A stretch of 64,000 nucleotides of DNA from Apostichopus japonicus (taxonomy: Eukaryota; Echinodermata; Holothuroidea; Aspidochirotida; Stichopodidae): NCBI RefSeq assembly GCF_037975245.1, contig NC_092569.1, forward strand, positions 12,154,501 through 12,218,500, given 5' to 3'. Both the position numbers and the translations under genes were made by a program. Under the pieces are notes generated by a model that worked only from the letters and a program-made list of their open reading frames with translations, searched no databases and was not told the DNA's origin. Of the stretch, positions 1 to 12,589 are shown piece after piece. The stretch's first letter is position 1. Each line of letters starts with the position of its first letter.

Positions 1-372
1 GAAAACAACCGACAGCCTGACTGTCTTTTTTTTTTCTTAACAAGTTTTCGTGTCAACTAGTTGAAATATGTGATAAAACATTTTAATTGCTATTTCTGAA
101 AGATTTCTACAACTATAAAGAAATTATTAAAAATGTTATAAATTCTGCCGGGAATTCAAGAATTCGAGAGCGCTGGAAAATTGCACCTGCGTTTCTATAT
201 TGTTAACGATCGGGTCAAAAGATCAGATCACGTGATAGGGGTATGGCGTCAAAACTTACAAGATAAGGCCGACAGGCGTTTTACTTTATCGCTATATCAA
301 ACCATTAGTTCAATCACACTCCTCCATAAATTACAATAAGCAAGCAATAAAGTAAGCAACACGATAAATAGC

Positions 373-376
<4 letters not shown>
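1..376. other. AT-rich DNA without a recognisable gene
   Basis: I see no coding or RNA feature here; a T-rich stretch near the start is the only low-complexity sequence before the TA tract. Confidence 0.6.

Positions 377-464
<88 letters not shown>
377..464. repeat. (TA)n microsatellite, about 44 units
   Basis: An uninterrupted TA dinucleotide run of about 88 bases. Perfect arrays this long are self-complementary and can extrude as cruciforms; length is likely to vary between individuals. Confidence 0.97.
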
Positions 465-467
<3 letters not shown>

Positions 468-609
468 TCTCTTTCGAGGTCCGGCTTTAGGAATCACAAA
501 TGATTTTCGAGTTGGATAGCATCATGTTTGATCTCTAGAGTAGGGCAAAATATGTCACCAAAAACAGAACTAGTATTGTTCGATATAGGTGACAAACGCC
601 TACAGTGGA

Positions 610-776
610 ATTACGATCTTCCTTACCGGTTTCGAACCTCTGGACATACAATCAGCGTCCATAGCCTAGTGGTTAGGGTGTCCGCGTACAGAGCGGGAGG
701 CCCGTGGTTCGAATCCCGGTGGAGGCTGAAAGTTTTTTCACTGTTCTTGATTTTCCAACTCATTACGATTTTCATT
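610..776 (+). mobile_element. tRNA-derived SINE, copy 1
   Basis: About 165 bases match 49695-49859 at roughly 93% by eye, while flanking DNA differs, so this is a dispersed element. Its centre (655-726) reads like a tRNA with an A-box-like TAGCCTAGTGGTTAGGGTG and a B box GGTTCGAATCC, the internal RNA polymerase III promoter usual in SINE heads. After the tRNA-like part come about 50 bases of unrelated body, ending near TTTTCATT; a (TA)n tract begins 46 bases further on. No coding capacity, so movement would depend on a LINE partner. Alternative: a tRNA pseudogene within a larger repeat. Confidence 0.7.
655..726 (+). pseudogene. tRNA-like head of SINE copy 1
   Basis: 72 nt. The acceptor arms GCGTCCA and TGGAGGC pair at 6 of 7 positions. 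An anticodon-type stem TCCGC/GCGGG encloses the 7-nt loop GTACAGA, with U33 in place and ACA at the anticodon position. The T arm is weakened by an inserted T compared with copy 2, and the D stem has a mismatch. ACA is not a usual animal tRNA anticodon, so a functional tRNA is unlikely. Confidence 0.45.
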
Positions 777-818
777 TGTATATATTCATTTGCCTTTGTC
801 GTTTACCTCCATTGCATT

Positions 819-821
<3 letters not shown>

Positions 822-872
<51 letters not shown>
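822..872. repeat. (TA)n microsatellite, about 25 units
   Basis: An uninterrupted dinucleotide run downstream of SINE copy 1. Copy 2 of the SINE is also followed by a TA run, which may be part of the element's tail. Confidence 0.95.
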
Positions 873-878
<6 letters not shown>

Positions 879-2166
879 GAGGGATAATGCTGTATTTAAT
901 GAGTTTGATTCTATTCTCAACATTTTGTCGCCCAGACAAAGTGTAAAGGTAGTTAAGGTAAGAACAAATATTACTTTTCTGTATAGTTTAATATCAAACA
1001 ATATAAATAAAATATATCAAATCGACGCATAAAGGCGCTATGGCGATTTTTGTCTCGTAAGCATCTCTTCATAAACCTCCACATGTGAAAAGTAAGTTTA
1101 GTCGCTATTTCGTTAAGGCTTTTTAAAATGAGAACAATCGTGCTAATGACCTGCATTTTTATGTTAAATTAAATGATTATCAAACGGCATCGTAAATGTA
1201 TAAGTAAATCAAATCAAACTAAAAAAAAAAACAACTGTGTTAATATGTTTTATTGTTTGTGCGTCTGTCTGTGTGTGTATGCGAATAGGAGCGATAACGG
1301 GATGCTGCACCTCCCGTAAACCGCCCTTAGCCGTCTAGAACTGTAGACATCAACACATGTGGATAAAGTTCTGCGTGTGAAGCATCTTCCATTAAACTTG
1401 AATGTATTTGTCCCACAACATATCTTACTTAACAATATATATTTGGTATATAACGAAATACTTTCTATGATTTAATAGAAATAATATTATCGTTTAGTGG
1501 AAGAATAGTGATTTTTTTTTTTTATAAAAAACCAGACCTTTGGTGATTGTTTGGTCAAATGATACATTTTCACCAACATAATATGCACTCGATCAATCTT
1601 AGTTTTTAAAACTTTGCACAACTGAAAGAATTTACGATGCGCCTCGGAAAATTATGTTTTTTGAACAACTAAAACATTTCTTCGAGTTTGATATCTTTGT
1701 ATAAAGTTTTATGATGTACTTCGGATACCCAAAGCAAAATAAGAAGAAGTTATAGTTCATTGACTTGACAGTTATTCATTTCGAATAATGTATCAAAGTT
1801 TGAAAATGTTATCATTTTTCTTTCTATCGTAGTATACTACTTAGGAATACTTCCATCGCGATTTAATACTTATTGAAATAATGTTCTGAGTGATAAAATA
1901 TTGAGAACCGAGTCGAATAATCCATTATTTGTTCGTTAATTTTTATTTGGTAAAACGACACAAAAATAAAAAAAAGTAAAGAAATATCACGTAAATAAGA
2001 TAAAGAGCCTGGGCCAAAACCAACCAAACTTGTTGAATCACTCTCACTCTCACCCCCCCCCACCCCCTTCCTCAGTCCCATTACATCGAGACTGTAACCC
2101 TATATCATGACAATATCACGTCAAGGGAGTATCATGTATCCCTTGGAAAGGGAAATAGATCATACC
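873..2166. other. No gene recognised
   Basis: AT-rich DNA with short A and T homopolymers and a C-rich patch near 2050-2067. Open frames are short and resemble nothing I know. Confidence 0.55.
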
Positions 2167-2174
2167 CCGACCAG

Positions 2175-2792
2175 CAGGGGCGGACTGGGTCTCAAAACCG
2201 GCCCGGGCATTTTTTCACCTAGACCGGCCCATTATTCTTTGATATGCTACTTACATAGTGATCGCCGTCTAGCTGGGGGGAGGGGTCTGATGAGATTTTC
2301 TTGAAGTTAAGGAATGCCAATGATGCTATATTTCTCAATTTTGTAGGTTACAATAATTCTTTAAAAAAAATTAAAAAAAAAAAAAAACAATTCCAGAAGC
2401 AACACTTGATTAAACTGAGAAAAGTTAAAAACGTAAACAAATATAGACAAAAATATATGTTTAAGACTGGATTTTATTTAGTTTTTCAAGCATATTGTGA
2501 CAACATGCTTGAAAAAATAGGAAGAAAAAACCTAAACAAGGTCCAGTAGCACGAACAGGTTGCCAATAGCACGTTCTTTTGTTACGAACTAACAGACTAA
2601 TTAACATTGTGCTTTAATGAGCTGATTCCCACAGTTAAAAATATATTTCTACACAGCCCGTCTGTATTCCATTAACTACTGTGAAAATGGGTTGTAATTT
2701 TTACCAGGCTCCCCGCCCACCGGCCCACCGGCCCACCGGGCCACCGGCCCACCGGGCATTACCCAAATGCCCGTGTGGCCAGTCCGCCACTG
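2175..2792. mobile_element. Non-autonomous hAT-type DNA transposon (MITE-like) with 8-bp TSD
   Basis: The element begins CAGGGGCGGACTGG and ends in the inverted CCAGTCCGCCACTG. The 8 bases CCGACCAG lie directly outside both ends (2167-2174 and 2793-2800). An exact 8-bp target duplication and CAG...CTG termini are hallmarks of the hAT superfamily. Inside both ends are clusters of CCGGCCCA-like subterminal repeats (near 2199-2230 and 2712-2757), of the kind transposases often bind. The 618-bp body has no transposase reading frame, only AT-rich filler, so it would need a transposase supplied in trans. The perfect TSD argues for a fairly recent insertion. Confidence 0.85.
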
Positions 2793-2800
2793 CCGACCAG

Positions 2801-4475
2801 TTAAGAGGTTGGTTAGCGACGTTCTGTGTAATGTTTTACATATCGTCACAAGATCATTACCCTTTATTTGGTAAAAATGTAAAATGGATTGCTTTATTTT
2901 GGTTCATAATTTATTTGTATACGCATGCTCAGTAGTAAAATGAGGATTAAATTCTTAATTTTGCAACTGTAAAGGGGTTGGGGACAGGGATGAGTAAGGT
3001 TTGGGGGGGGGGTGGGCGGGTGGGTTGTGGTAAAATTCACTATAACTGAATGAAACAATGCTTATACCCAACTAATTATATAGAGTGTATAGCCTACCAA
3101 ATATTGTTCCTAACGTGTTGTTATTGACCAACATATATTGTAGACAAGGCGTCAGGCACGACACAGCCATGGGACAATTTCCCACTACTAATACCACTCT
3201 ATACTGTCCTCTCAAGTCATGCTTCATAGCACTATAGAGGACAAAATGGTCTTACCTTGGTGGTTGTGATTCCAGCCAATTAATAATCATCAGCGAAAAA
3301 GAATAATTTTGGTTTTTAAACAAGCAATGTTGTTGAAGTTTAAACACCACTGCTGTGTGAAGTGGGGGGGGGGGGAACCGGAATATTTGCCTGATTTGCC
3401 TTGGAAAAAAAATTGTTTGCAAATAGTGTGCAAAGGGGGGGGGGTGAATCTAAAGGGATGAGAGGGCGGGCAAGGAGAGAGAAATTAGTGGACATTTTTA
3501 TTATGTTCTTTTGGGTGTAGGGGGGAGGGGAGGGGTAGGCAGTATCTAGTCAAGGGGGTCATCATTGAGTATACATAAATCGTACACGTTGTGCTGACTG
3601 AAATTCCAACAAGGGTCGTTATACTTACAAGATATCAATCATATAGTTGTAAAAGCTTACCTGTGCTATACTACCAGGGAGGTTTAAAAAAAAAAACCGT
3701 CCAACTTGGGAGTCAAAAAGCAAAACAAAATTTCTTCAAGTTTGATATATTTTGTTGTTGAGTGTAAACATCCATAAAATGGAATTTTTTTTTATATTTA
3801 TTTTTTTGACGTTACATAAACATGTGATGAATAAGTGATAAAACAACTATTGTCATAGTTCAATATTGCGGGTCGTGAACTAGATTTGCTTTTTTGACAT
3901 TTTATGTTCACTCCTTCGAAAAAAAACTTTACACAACTTTTAACAAATTCAATTTCCCTCAACCAAGCGTATAAAAGGCACACAAAAAGAAAATGATGGG
4001 ACGGTGGCCCTCGGAGGCGGATCTTCACGCGGCATAAACCTGTTCAGTCTTCAAAAAAAACAAAAAAAAATACATATGACATGTTTACACCTCGAACGGT
4101 GCGCTTGCACTTTTGGTACCGATGAAGTTAAATGTTTGTGTCGGAACGCCAGGACGTGTTTACGACTCCATCGTGGTGTGTGTGTGATTTATTACTGGGT
4201 AGGTGCGATCTATTAGGAGATGTTGAAAAAGGGGTAGTCGGAGGGCTCCTAAAAAAAAAATCGTCCATTCCCTATCTCTGAATATTATCTGATGACGAAA
4301 TCAGTTACCATAGACAAAGTTGTGGCCTCGATGATTGTGCTATGATTCCTTAGGAGTCTCAGCTATATAATGGTATCTAATATAGCGGGCCCCTTCACGT
4401 TTTATAAAGTGGGGGTGTCAGTCACTGGGAATATGCCATGAAGTAGTACATGATAGAACCTGCGGTATAGGGTTC

Positions 4476-4477
<2 letters not shown>
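2801..4477. other. No gene recognised; several poly-G runs
   Basis: G runs of 8 to 13 bases occur near 3002-3012, 3363-3376 and 3436-3445, with a purine-rich stretch near 3520-3537. No open frame looks coding. Confidence 0.55.
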
Positions 4478-4515
<38 letters not shown>

Positions 4516-4550
4516 GACACATGCGTACAAACCGACCCAATAATGGGGCT

Positions 4551-4585
<35 letters not shown>

Positions 4586-4606
4586 ATATATATATATGTA
4601 TGTATG
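4478..4606. repeat. A35 homopolymer followed by compound (TA)n(TG)n(TA)n
   Basis: 35 uninterrupted A bases (4478-4512), then, after 38 bases of ordinary sequence, a compound TA/TG microsatellite from 4551. The A tract could be a retroelement tail on the plus strand, but I could not define an element upstream. Confidence 0.9.
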
Positions 4607-6012
4607 CCTGTATGTGTTTGTATAACAAATAGGCCTACAGGGGCGTATGTTATGACACTCATACTTCTGTTGACCTTTCAAAATTTGAGTACAGAGTGCA
4701 GAGTATAACGTTGCATTTTTGTGCTGGCGTCGCAACAATCGGCTGTACCACAAGTAACTGTGCAACAGTTTAAAGTTAAGGTGATATGGAAGCAGTCTCT
4801 GTTAACTTAAGTAGTAAATATGACATTAGACAAAATCTTTAAAGGCTTTTCAATTATAAAAAAAAATAAGCAAATGGTTATATTCGTTTTGAGATATTTA
4901 CACACAATTTTCTATATTAGGCAATTGCACTTTTCATAGCCTCGCTGAAAGAGTATAGTCCTCCATTCAACTTAGGTTGTTTATATGCATACTTGTTTAT
5001 TGTATACATCAAATATTGCGCGAACAATATTAAATATCTTTGTGACAATGGCACAAAGTTAAAACGTTTTGTGCCAACCTTTTAATCCTCCGTATAAAAT
5101 ACCTAACTGTTCGATTCTTCCATTTGGCAATGGTGAATTGGCCTACGGCGGTTTACCGACTCGGAACCGATGCGTTGCTGAAGTTTAGTCATCACAAGGG
5201 TTATGCGACTGAAGGCGCCGATTTTCTCTTGGGCGCAAAAGGTGTTATACAGTGTCTTTGTATAGCCACGTGCCGCGTGCGCCTCTTGTTTCAATGCAAC
5301 GGAGGCCGCCGTTTTTGGATCATCAGGTACAGCAAGTTATTGATCTCCACTGCGATGTTCTCCTATTTATTGCGAAGTTTGCCTACGTGTTTTAAATTTG
5401 TGGCTCACTTTGTATAACCGCGTAAACGCATTGCCTTATTCACGACTAACAACTATTCTCGACGGCCAACACGCATGTATATTCCCTGCCTCCGTTCACC
5501 TCCTCCAGTGTCCCTACCGACTTCAGACTCAGACATATATCACAAGTATAAAATTCATCCATTTTGTGCTCATGAAAACTAGGGCACCGAATTAGGTTGA
5601 TTGCTTGTACGATGTATATACTCGGGGAACGATTCATTAAGAAAACATATCCTGACATTTTGACCTACATATCCGGCACTGTTGATTTCTCAGATCCAAT
5701 ACTATATGGTGCAACAGGTATTCCATTTTTCATTAGGACGGAGATCAAGGCAATTGACCTGATTTAAGAAGTCGAGTAGTTCCCAGTCCTTGATCACTCA
5801 GTTGCCATCGAACGATAGCAAGTCCAATTCGGAGGGGTTCAAGGAGAAGGTTTCGCCTCTCCTCATCACTTCCGGTCTGCAATCACCACCCATCTTTAAT
5901 GTAATAAACTGTCTCTATGATAATAATATTCGGTGGTATTTTGTCGGTAAAAGATGATTCTCCCCCATCCCAGTGCAATTCGTTCCATCCTACCTTACCC
6001 TTACCCTACCTA
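4607..6012. other. No gene recognised
   Basis: Mixed-composition DNA. The segment 5100-5340 is less AT-rich than its surroundings and open on both strands for about 60-95 codons, but I find no family motif or splice pattern to call an exon. Confidence 0.45.
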
Positions 6013-6060
6013 CCCGACCCAACCCGACCCGACCCGACCCGACCCGACCCGACCCGACCC
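6013..6060. repeat. (CCCGA)n pentanucleotide microsatellite, about 9 units
   Basis: Tandem GACCC units with one early variant, flanked by further CCTACC-rich sequence. The reading frames of proline, aspartate, threonine and arginine over it are artefacts of the repeat. Confidence 0.9.
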
Positions 6061-8632
6061 GCCCCACCCATTCCCCACCCTACCATACCCCGACCCTACC
6101 CCTACATACCCAACACGAGCCCTGCTGTTTCAATATACTTGGGATATTATATAGAAGTACTTTTGCCGTCAAGTAGAATTCTGATGTTGCAAAGGTATTG
6201 CTCTACATGTGGGTTCGAACAGGCTACCCTCTCTTCCCCCTCCCCCTTCTCCCTAGCCACCTCCCCCTACCCCTCCCCCTCCCTCCCACAAATAAACCTG
6301 TCATATCTTGAAAGAGGAATAAACAGGGTATGAAGGTAGCAACGTACACGAGATTGATTAAATAATGGGTTATTCATTGATGTTGTATTTGTCCCAGTCA
6401 GGCATCATATGATGGTGGTCCTAAGGACTATATTTCAGGCGGACCATAATTTTAATTGTGACAGTACCCTTTACATGACAATGTTGACCATATATGGTTA
6501 ATATCAGTCTACAAGGCCCTTGTTAGATTTTTCTCTATGGCGTTGAATGGGCGGGTTGAGGGAGGGAGGGGGCGGGGGGGGGGGAATATCTGAGCATCAG
6601 GTCAACTTCTCATGTACATATTTGTCTTTCTAACTTTGTCAGAAGGGGACGATTCTATCTGGATGTTCGACTCTCCCTTCCCCTTCCCTTTTATTCACCT
6701 TGATTACGTCATTTGTATATCTCTCTCAGGTTGAAGTCACAGCTGGGCCAGGAGTTATACACCAGGTGCATGATCCTTTCATGGTGGGATCCAAGTTCTT
6801 TGTAATGTATATGAAAACTATTCAATGGCTTGCATAAAAACTAGTATATTCAACGACACGGTATGATATGTGTGATTTATTTTCGCAATAAAATCTTGGA
6901 ATGCATTTGAGTTATGGATAGGGTCGATGATTTTTAGTAAACATTGTTCTGTATTCTGATCAGGGTTTTGGGTATACAAGCGATCTCAGAAAAAAAGTGC
7001 AGAGTACCTTTGCTCTGGTATTTATCGATAAAGTTGAAGAAGCAAAAAAAAAAAAAGTACAGCTCACCCCAAAGTTAAAAGTACAGTGGAACGTGACGTA
7101 GACCGATCAACAGGGTGAACTTCAGCACTATAAGGAGTTAACGGGTAATACCCCCGTGCAGCTACGTACCTCCTTATTGACTCAATTAGATACCTCTTGT
7201 ATGGAATACACACAAGTATAGTTGACAAAACACCAACAATACCTTGTATTTTGGTCATAATAGCGTATACCCTCGATCAAGGTTAATGTACTTTTTTCGG
7301 GGTGGAAAGAGGGAGATTAAACTCGACTGCGAGACTCCACGAATTGCTGTGTTGCAATAGATTCGTTGAAAAACTACTAGCAAAAAAAAAAAGCCTAGAT
7401 AGAGTAAGGCTCCGGTTTCCTTTCATAGAAAATGACCTAGCCAATTAGTCGAGTGTCATTCAAGAATTCTCGGATAGATTAAGGCAAAATTTGTCGACTG
7501 TTTTGTATCAATAAAGGGAGAACAATACGGCGGAGAGTGGGCGTAAGTCGACGTTGTTGATAAGAGGGCTGAGCAAGTATAGTTAAGAATACGATATTTT
7601 GTTTACGCCAGTCTTTTGCTCTCCGTTTTATAGTGGAGGTACACAAACAGTCGGCTATTCTGGCGGTGTGTTGATGTTTTCGGGCCCTCAGACAGACCGT
7701 CTGCCCATTATACCAATTACTTGCTTCCCCCTTGGTTCGTCCTTGGTTGCATTTCTGTTCCCCTTACTGCGTCAAGGCAGATGCGAAATGAAATGATTTT
7801 CGACGAATTCTGTGTGTTGGTTGGAGTCGCTGATCTTTCGTACTATGTCAAAGGAAGATTCAATTTCGACGAATAAAAAAAAAAAAAAAAAAAAAGGTTC
7901 ATTCCTGTGTGTTGGTTGTTTCTTGATCTTCCCTATACTGCATGTGTCAAGGAACTCAGATGAGATAAATTGATTTCAGATGAAAACAGAAACCGTATAC
8001 TCTGAAAATTCTGTTTAATATTTCAGAAACCTGTTTTCTTCTTCAAGGTCTTTATGTAACAGACCTTTATGCATTGTCCTAATCACTCTTAATAGGCATT
8101 AGAAATGATCTAACTAGCTGAAACTCACATCAAAATTTATTAACTTGAGATTGACCATTTTACAAGTCTTTTCTCAATTCTAGGTTTTTTTTAATGAATA
8201 AACATGAGCTAATTATGCACATTGATAATGCAGAGGGAGTGACTGTCTACTTTTCAGTTATTTTTAATTGCTTTGTTTTCACAACCTTCGTTTCAAGGAC
8301 ACTGAACACAGGTTTGTGGGGTGAGGCGATTGTTGAAAATATTTCATTGTCTTCTTTGTAAAAGCACCAAAATCACATTGAAAAGAAATATGTGGGCTAA
8401 TAATGATGGGTTAACTTATGAAGATATTTTGATGAGCGCAACACTCTACGTCATAGTTTGCACATATTCAAAGACTTGCCCCAGATTTTATCCAATACTT
8501 CAAATGAATATATTTTGGAAACGAAAAGAGCTTTTCCAAAAAATTCAACAGATTTTTGAATGAGATTAACCACACACAACAAATATACCGAATATGGGGG
8601 AAGATTGGCTATATGTGTCTGTATACTATAAG
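6061..8632. other. No gene recognised; pyrimidine and A tracts
   Basis: Contains a C/T tract (6228-6292), a G-rich patch (6550-6583) and A runs (about 7041-7054, 7382-7391, 7876-7896). No supported coding feature. Confidence 0.5.
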
Positions 8633-9156
8633 CAGTACTTTAAGTAGTAGTATATAAGTAGTACTATGTACGTAGTACTATAAGTTGTACCATAAGTAGT
8701 AATATGAGTAGTACTATAAGTAGTACTTTAAGTAGTACTATAAGTAGTACTATAAGTAGTACTATACGTAGTAGTATAAGTAGTACTTTAAGCAGTACTA
8801 TTAGTAGTACCATAAGTAGTAATATGAGTAGTACTATAAGTAGTACTTTAAGTAGTACTATAAGTAGTACTATAATTAGTGCTATAAGTAGTACTATAAG
8901 TAGTACTTTAAGTATTATTTAAGTAGTACTATATATGTAGTAATATGTAAGTAGTACTATTAGTAGTACTTATAGTACTACTTTAAGTATTATTTAAGTA
9001 GTACTATAAGTAGTACTATAAGTACTACTCTAAGTAGTACTATAAGTAGTACTATAAGTAGTACTATAAGTAGTACTTAAGTAGTACTATAAGCAGTACT
9101 ATAAGTAGTACTTTAAGTATCTTTTAAGTAGTACTATATAAGTAGTACTTTATGCG
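8633..9156. repeat. 12-bp minisatellite AGTAGTACTATA, about 40 units
   Basis: Tandem units of AGTAGTACTATA and the variant AGTAGTACTTTA over about 520 bases, with some 10-, 14- and 16-base spacings. TAGTACTA inside each unit is palindromic, so single strands can form serial hairpins. The frame reading SSTISSTL is a translation of the repeat and not a gene. Confidence 0.93.
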
Positions 9157-11242
9157 TGTATTCAAGGGATCAGATCTCAATCTACCCGTTACACACACAT
9201 ATCTATATATATTGGTTGGGATCATCTGTACTTCTCTGTGGTGAGTGTATAACGCAGATTCCAAGGTTAAAGTATTCATGAAAGCTGTATTTGGAATCGA
9301 TTTCGCACTAATCTTGCGATACCCTTATACAGAGTGGTTAATGGAGAGGCAATGCACTTACAGGAAGCATAATCTGTTAGATCGGTGCAAGGACATTTCA
9401 GCTGGAACGATAGAATTAGACAAATGCAAAAAAAAAAAAAAAAAAATAATAATAATAATTAGGTTAAAGTTGTGTGACATATCTTATTATCCTAGTGGCA
9501 TTATTTCTGGTGGAAGGCAGTTGTAAAACGCATATTGAAGAGAAAAGTGTTCCACACTCTCAGATGAAAACCCCATCTTAATATCTTACCCATAACTCGA
9601 GATATGGTAGATTGAAATGAAACCTTTTTTGACTGGTTTATATTTAACCTTCAACTACGTCAGAAAGCTGGATCACAGTACAGGGTCTGTGATGTCTGGG
9701 CAAATCCTCTTTAAAAAAGATTAACCCTTATTTTTAATCTTCTTGTTGATTTATCCTTGAAACCTGATACGTTTGATAATGTTTTGCCTAGCTGACAATC
9801 CTCTCTGCATTGCAGCATTTAATCAAATTGTATCTTTGTTTTTGTAGAAATATTATTTTTTCCTCTTTGGATAAAAAATTGATACATTTATAAAGAAACA
9901 CAAAGACATTTTCAGTTCATGTGCTCTGATGACATCATCCATTCTGTTGTTGCCAGATGCAAAATTTCACAAAATTAAAAAAAAAAATCATATCCTTCGT
10001 GATACACAAATGCACCGAGGATGTCGTTTTCGCATAAACATTCAGAAAATGTTCAGCCACCAGAAATTGTAAATGGCTTCTAAAATTAATATGTTTTAGC
10101 TATCTTACAAATCAACTTGAAAAAAAATTATACAATACTAAACCGGAGTACCGGCATTTTCTTACTGAAAATTAAGGAAAAAAATGACGATGATGATATG
10201 TAAACAATATTAAGACAACATTATTGTACGTACATCTTTCAAATACAAGCTGCGCTGAGTAAATGACACCATACAGTTTATTTTGTTGGTCTTTTGCTGG
10301 TTCAAGTTCGTGTTTACGAGTCCGAGTGTTTCACAAACGAACTTCAGGCCTAATCTTTTACTACCGTAGAACTCGTTCTCGAAATACATATACCAAATAT
10401 ATTGACTCAACAGTTACAAGGCCTATGACTTTACGGAATATCTGGTCCGCTGGCATGAATTTTGGGAAATAGGGGCATTAACAATTTAGGGAGGGGCACA
10501 ATCAGTTTAAGATGGAACACAATACACGTGACATTGATGTAGGGGGTTGGCGGAGCATAGTAGTCCGCATGTCATGACGGCGGGTGTGGGGGCGGGGGGG
10601 GGAGGGCACGTCTGACTGAACCCGGTGCTAATACTTTGACGTAGTCTGTAACATACCAAAATGTTCATATTTTGCGTTTATAAAATCATCATTACACTGT
10701 TCGTATATACAGGCTCCATATATGAAGTTCATTGAAGGGTCACCTGTACTATTAAGCATGTCTGGATGTGTTGACAATAAATTAACAATATGGATGTGTT
10801 ACACTACAAAGAATTTAAAGCACATTGTTTGGTCTAGTTAACACCATTTTACGATGTATCTCTGCACGATAGACAGACCACACATAAAGTGCCATTAAAC
10901 AACCATTAAAGCAACATAACGTTATCACAAACCATGGATGTGCATCTTGGCATAACTAGGTCTTTTGTTTGCTTCGGCTAGTTGCATGCCCCCCCGGTTT
11001 TCCCCTTCTCCTTCTCCACTCCATCCCCTTCCTCGTCCCTCCCTCTCTCCTCCCTCCCCCCAAAGAAAGACAATATAAAATAAAATAGGTATAACCCCTA
11101 ATTTATTTTATTTTCTCGTGTTTTTCTTCAGGCCTATATGTAATGTAAAAGTATCATGTTTCACATAATTTTTATAATCCAGGTTATTGTTATAGAAGTT
11201 TACTACTATAACTTACATCGCAAAAAAACAAAAAGAAAAAAC
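9157..11242. other. No gene recognised
   Basis: AT-rich DNA with an A-run plus (AAT)n patch at about 9428-9459, a G-rich patch (10581-10606) and a C/T tract (10989-11061). No coding support. Confidence 0.5.
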
Positions 11243-11830
11243 AGTTCCGTAAACAGAAATTCAACGTCCCACTTTTTTAATGGCACATTTTCCAAGTAAG
11301 GAAGTCATTTGGAGATTCCGAACGTGTCCGCTTTCGGAAACGCTTAACATTGATAGCGTGCTAACATTTGGGGCGCAATAATGCTGATCTTATAGAAACT
11401 GGATTCCAGGATATATTTGGCCGCTTACTAAAAATAACTTAAGTTCCGTAAACAGAAATTTAACGTCCCACTTTTTTAATAGCACATTTTCCAAGTCAAG
11501 AAGTCATTTGGAGATTCCGAACGTGTCCACTTTCGGAAACGCTTAACATTGCTGGCATGCTAACATTTGGGGCGCAATAATGCTGACCTTTAGAAACTGG
11601 ATTCCATGAAATATTTGGCCGATTACTAAAAGTAACTTAAGTCCCGCAAACAGAAATTTAACGTCCCACTTTTTTAATAGCACATTTTCAAAGTCAAGAA
11701 GTCATTTGGAGATTCCGAAACGTGTCCACTTTCGGAAACGCTTAACGTTGCTGGCATGCTAACATTTAGGGCGCAATAATGCTGATCTTTAGAAACTGGT
11801 GCCATGAAATATTTGACCGCTTACTAAACT
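11243..11830. repeat. Three tandem copies of a ~198-bp repeat
   Basis: Copies start at 11243, 11442 and 11640 with AGTTCCGTAAACAGAAATT or close variants, giving periods of 199 and 198. Each contains the landmarks CACTTTTTTAAT, GGAGATTCCGAACGTGTCC, TTCGGAAACGC and GGGCGCAATAATGCTGA. Identity is high by eye, with few substitutions and single-base indels. No long open frame spans a unit. Resembles a short satellite array or a local triplication of a dispersed repeat. Confidence 0.95.
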
Positions 11831-12248
11831 GTCGATACGAACCACGTGGCAAGGATTTATGAATATTCATTCAACTTCAAGTCAACGTGATATATATTCA
11901 TACTGCTCGTTCTGACAATACGAGTGCTCTGAAGCGGGATATGACACGACAGTTCAGAAAACATTGTCCCGACTGGATGGTCAATGATAAATGGAAGCAC
12001 TAGAAAGCTTATATCAGTACATTTGCCCTATGTGCAGTTAAAATCACGTATTATTTATTCAGATAGTGTGGATCTGGGTAAAAAATTCCATATCAGTTGC
12101 CATAATTACCGTTTTGTTATCTTTCAATCAAAAACGAAAAGAAAACAAGGGGGCACTAATGTTCCAGGTTCAACCAGCATTGCATGTATACTGTCAACAG
12201 CTGAGTATTTTACTGCCGACATGATACTGTTACTCCTCTAGTCTTTAA

Positions 12249-12250
<2 letters not shown>
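11831..12250. other. No gene recognised
   Basis: Ordinary AT-rich sequence between two tandem repeats. An 85-codon frame at 11984-12241 has no recognisable similarity. Confidence 0.5.
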
Positions 12251-12280
<30 letters not shown>

Positions 12281-12316
12281 GTGTCTGTGTGTCTGTCTGT
12301 GTGTCTGTCTGTCTGT
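12251..12316. repeat. (GTCT)n tetranucleotide microsatellite with GTGT interruptions
   Basis: About 16 tetranucleotide units of GTCT with three GTGT variants. Confidence 0.95.
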
Positions 12317-12589
12317 GAACAATTTGGACGGTCAGAGTTTAAGGAGAAGGAGGAGTACCTTTGAAGATGAAGTAGCCTAATTTCCTCTTTTACATGGCGG
12401 CATTTGTATACATCTGCATTTTGTGTCGGTTTTTGCTATCATCAAGTGGTACCATATTTAACTGGTAAAAGTAAAAACCATAATATCAAAGGAAACACAA
12501 GGCCCCAACCATCATCATGAGAATGTTTTGATTGATGTAATTCTGATAAACAACTTCCAAAAGTACCCAAGGAAAAGCTTGTTTTATTT

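Noticed and set aside
4636-4660. CAGGGGCGTATG as a second hAT end
   Set aside because: No matching inverted end or target duplication was found nearby.
6013-6060. (CCCGA)n as telomere-like sequence
   Set aside because: Animal telomeres are TTAGGG or close to it; this is a short internal pentanucleotide microsatellite.
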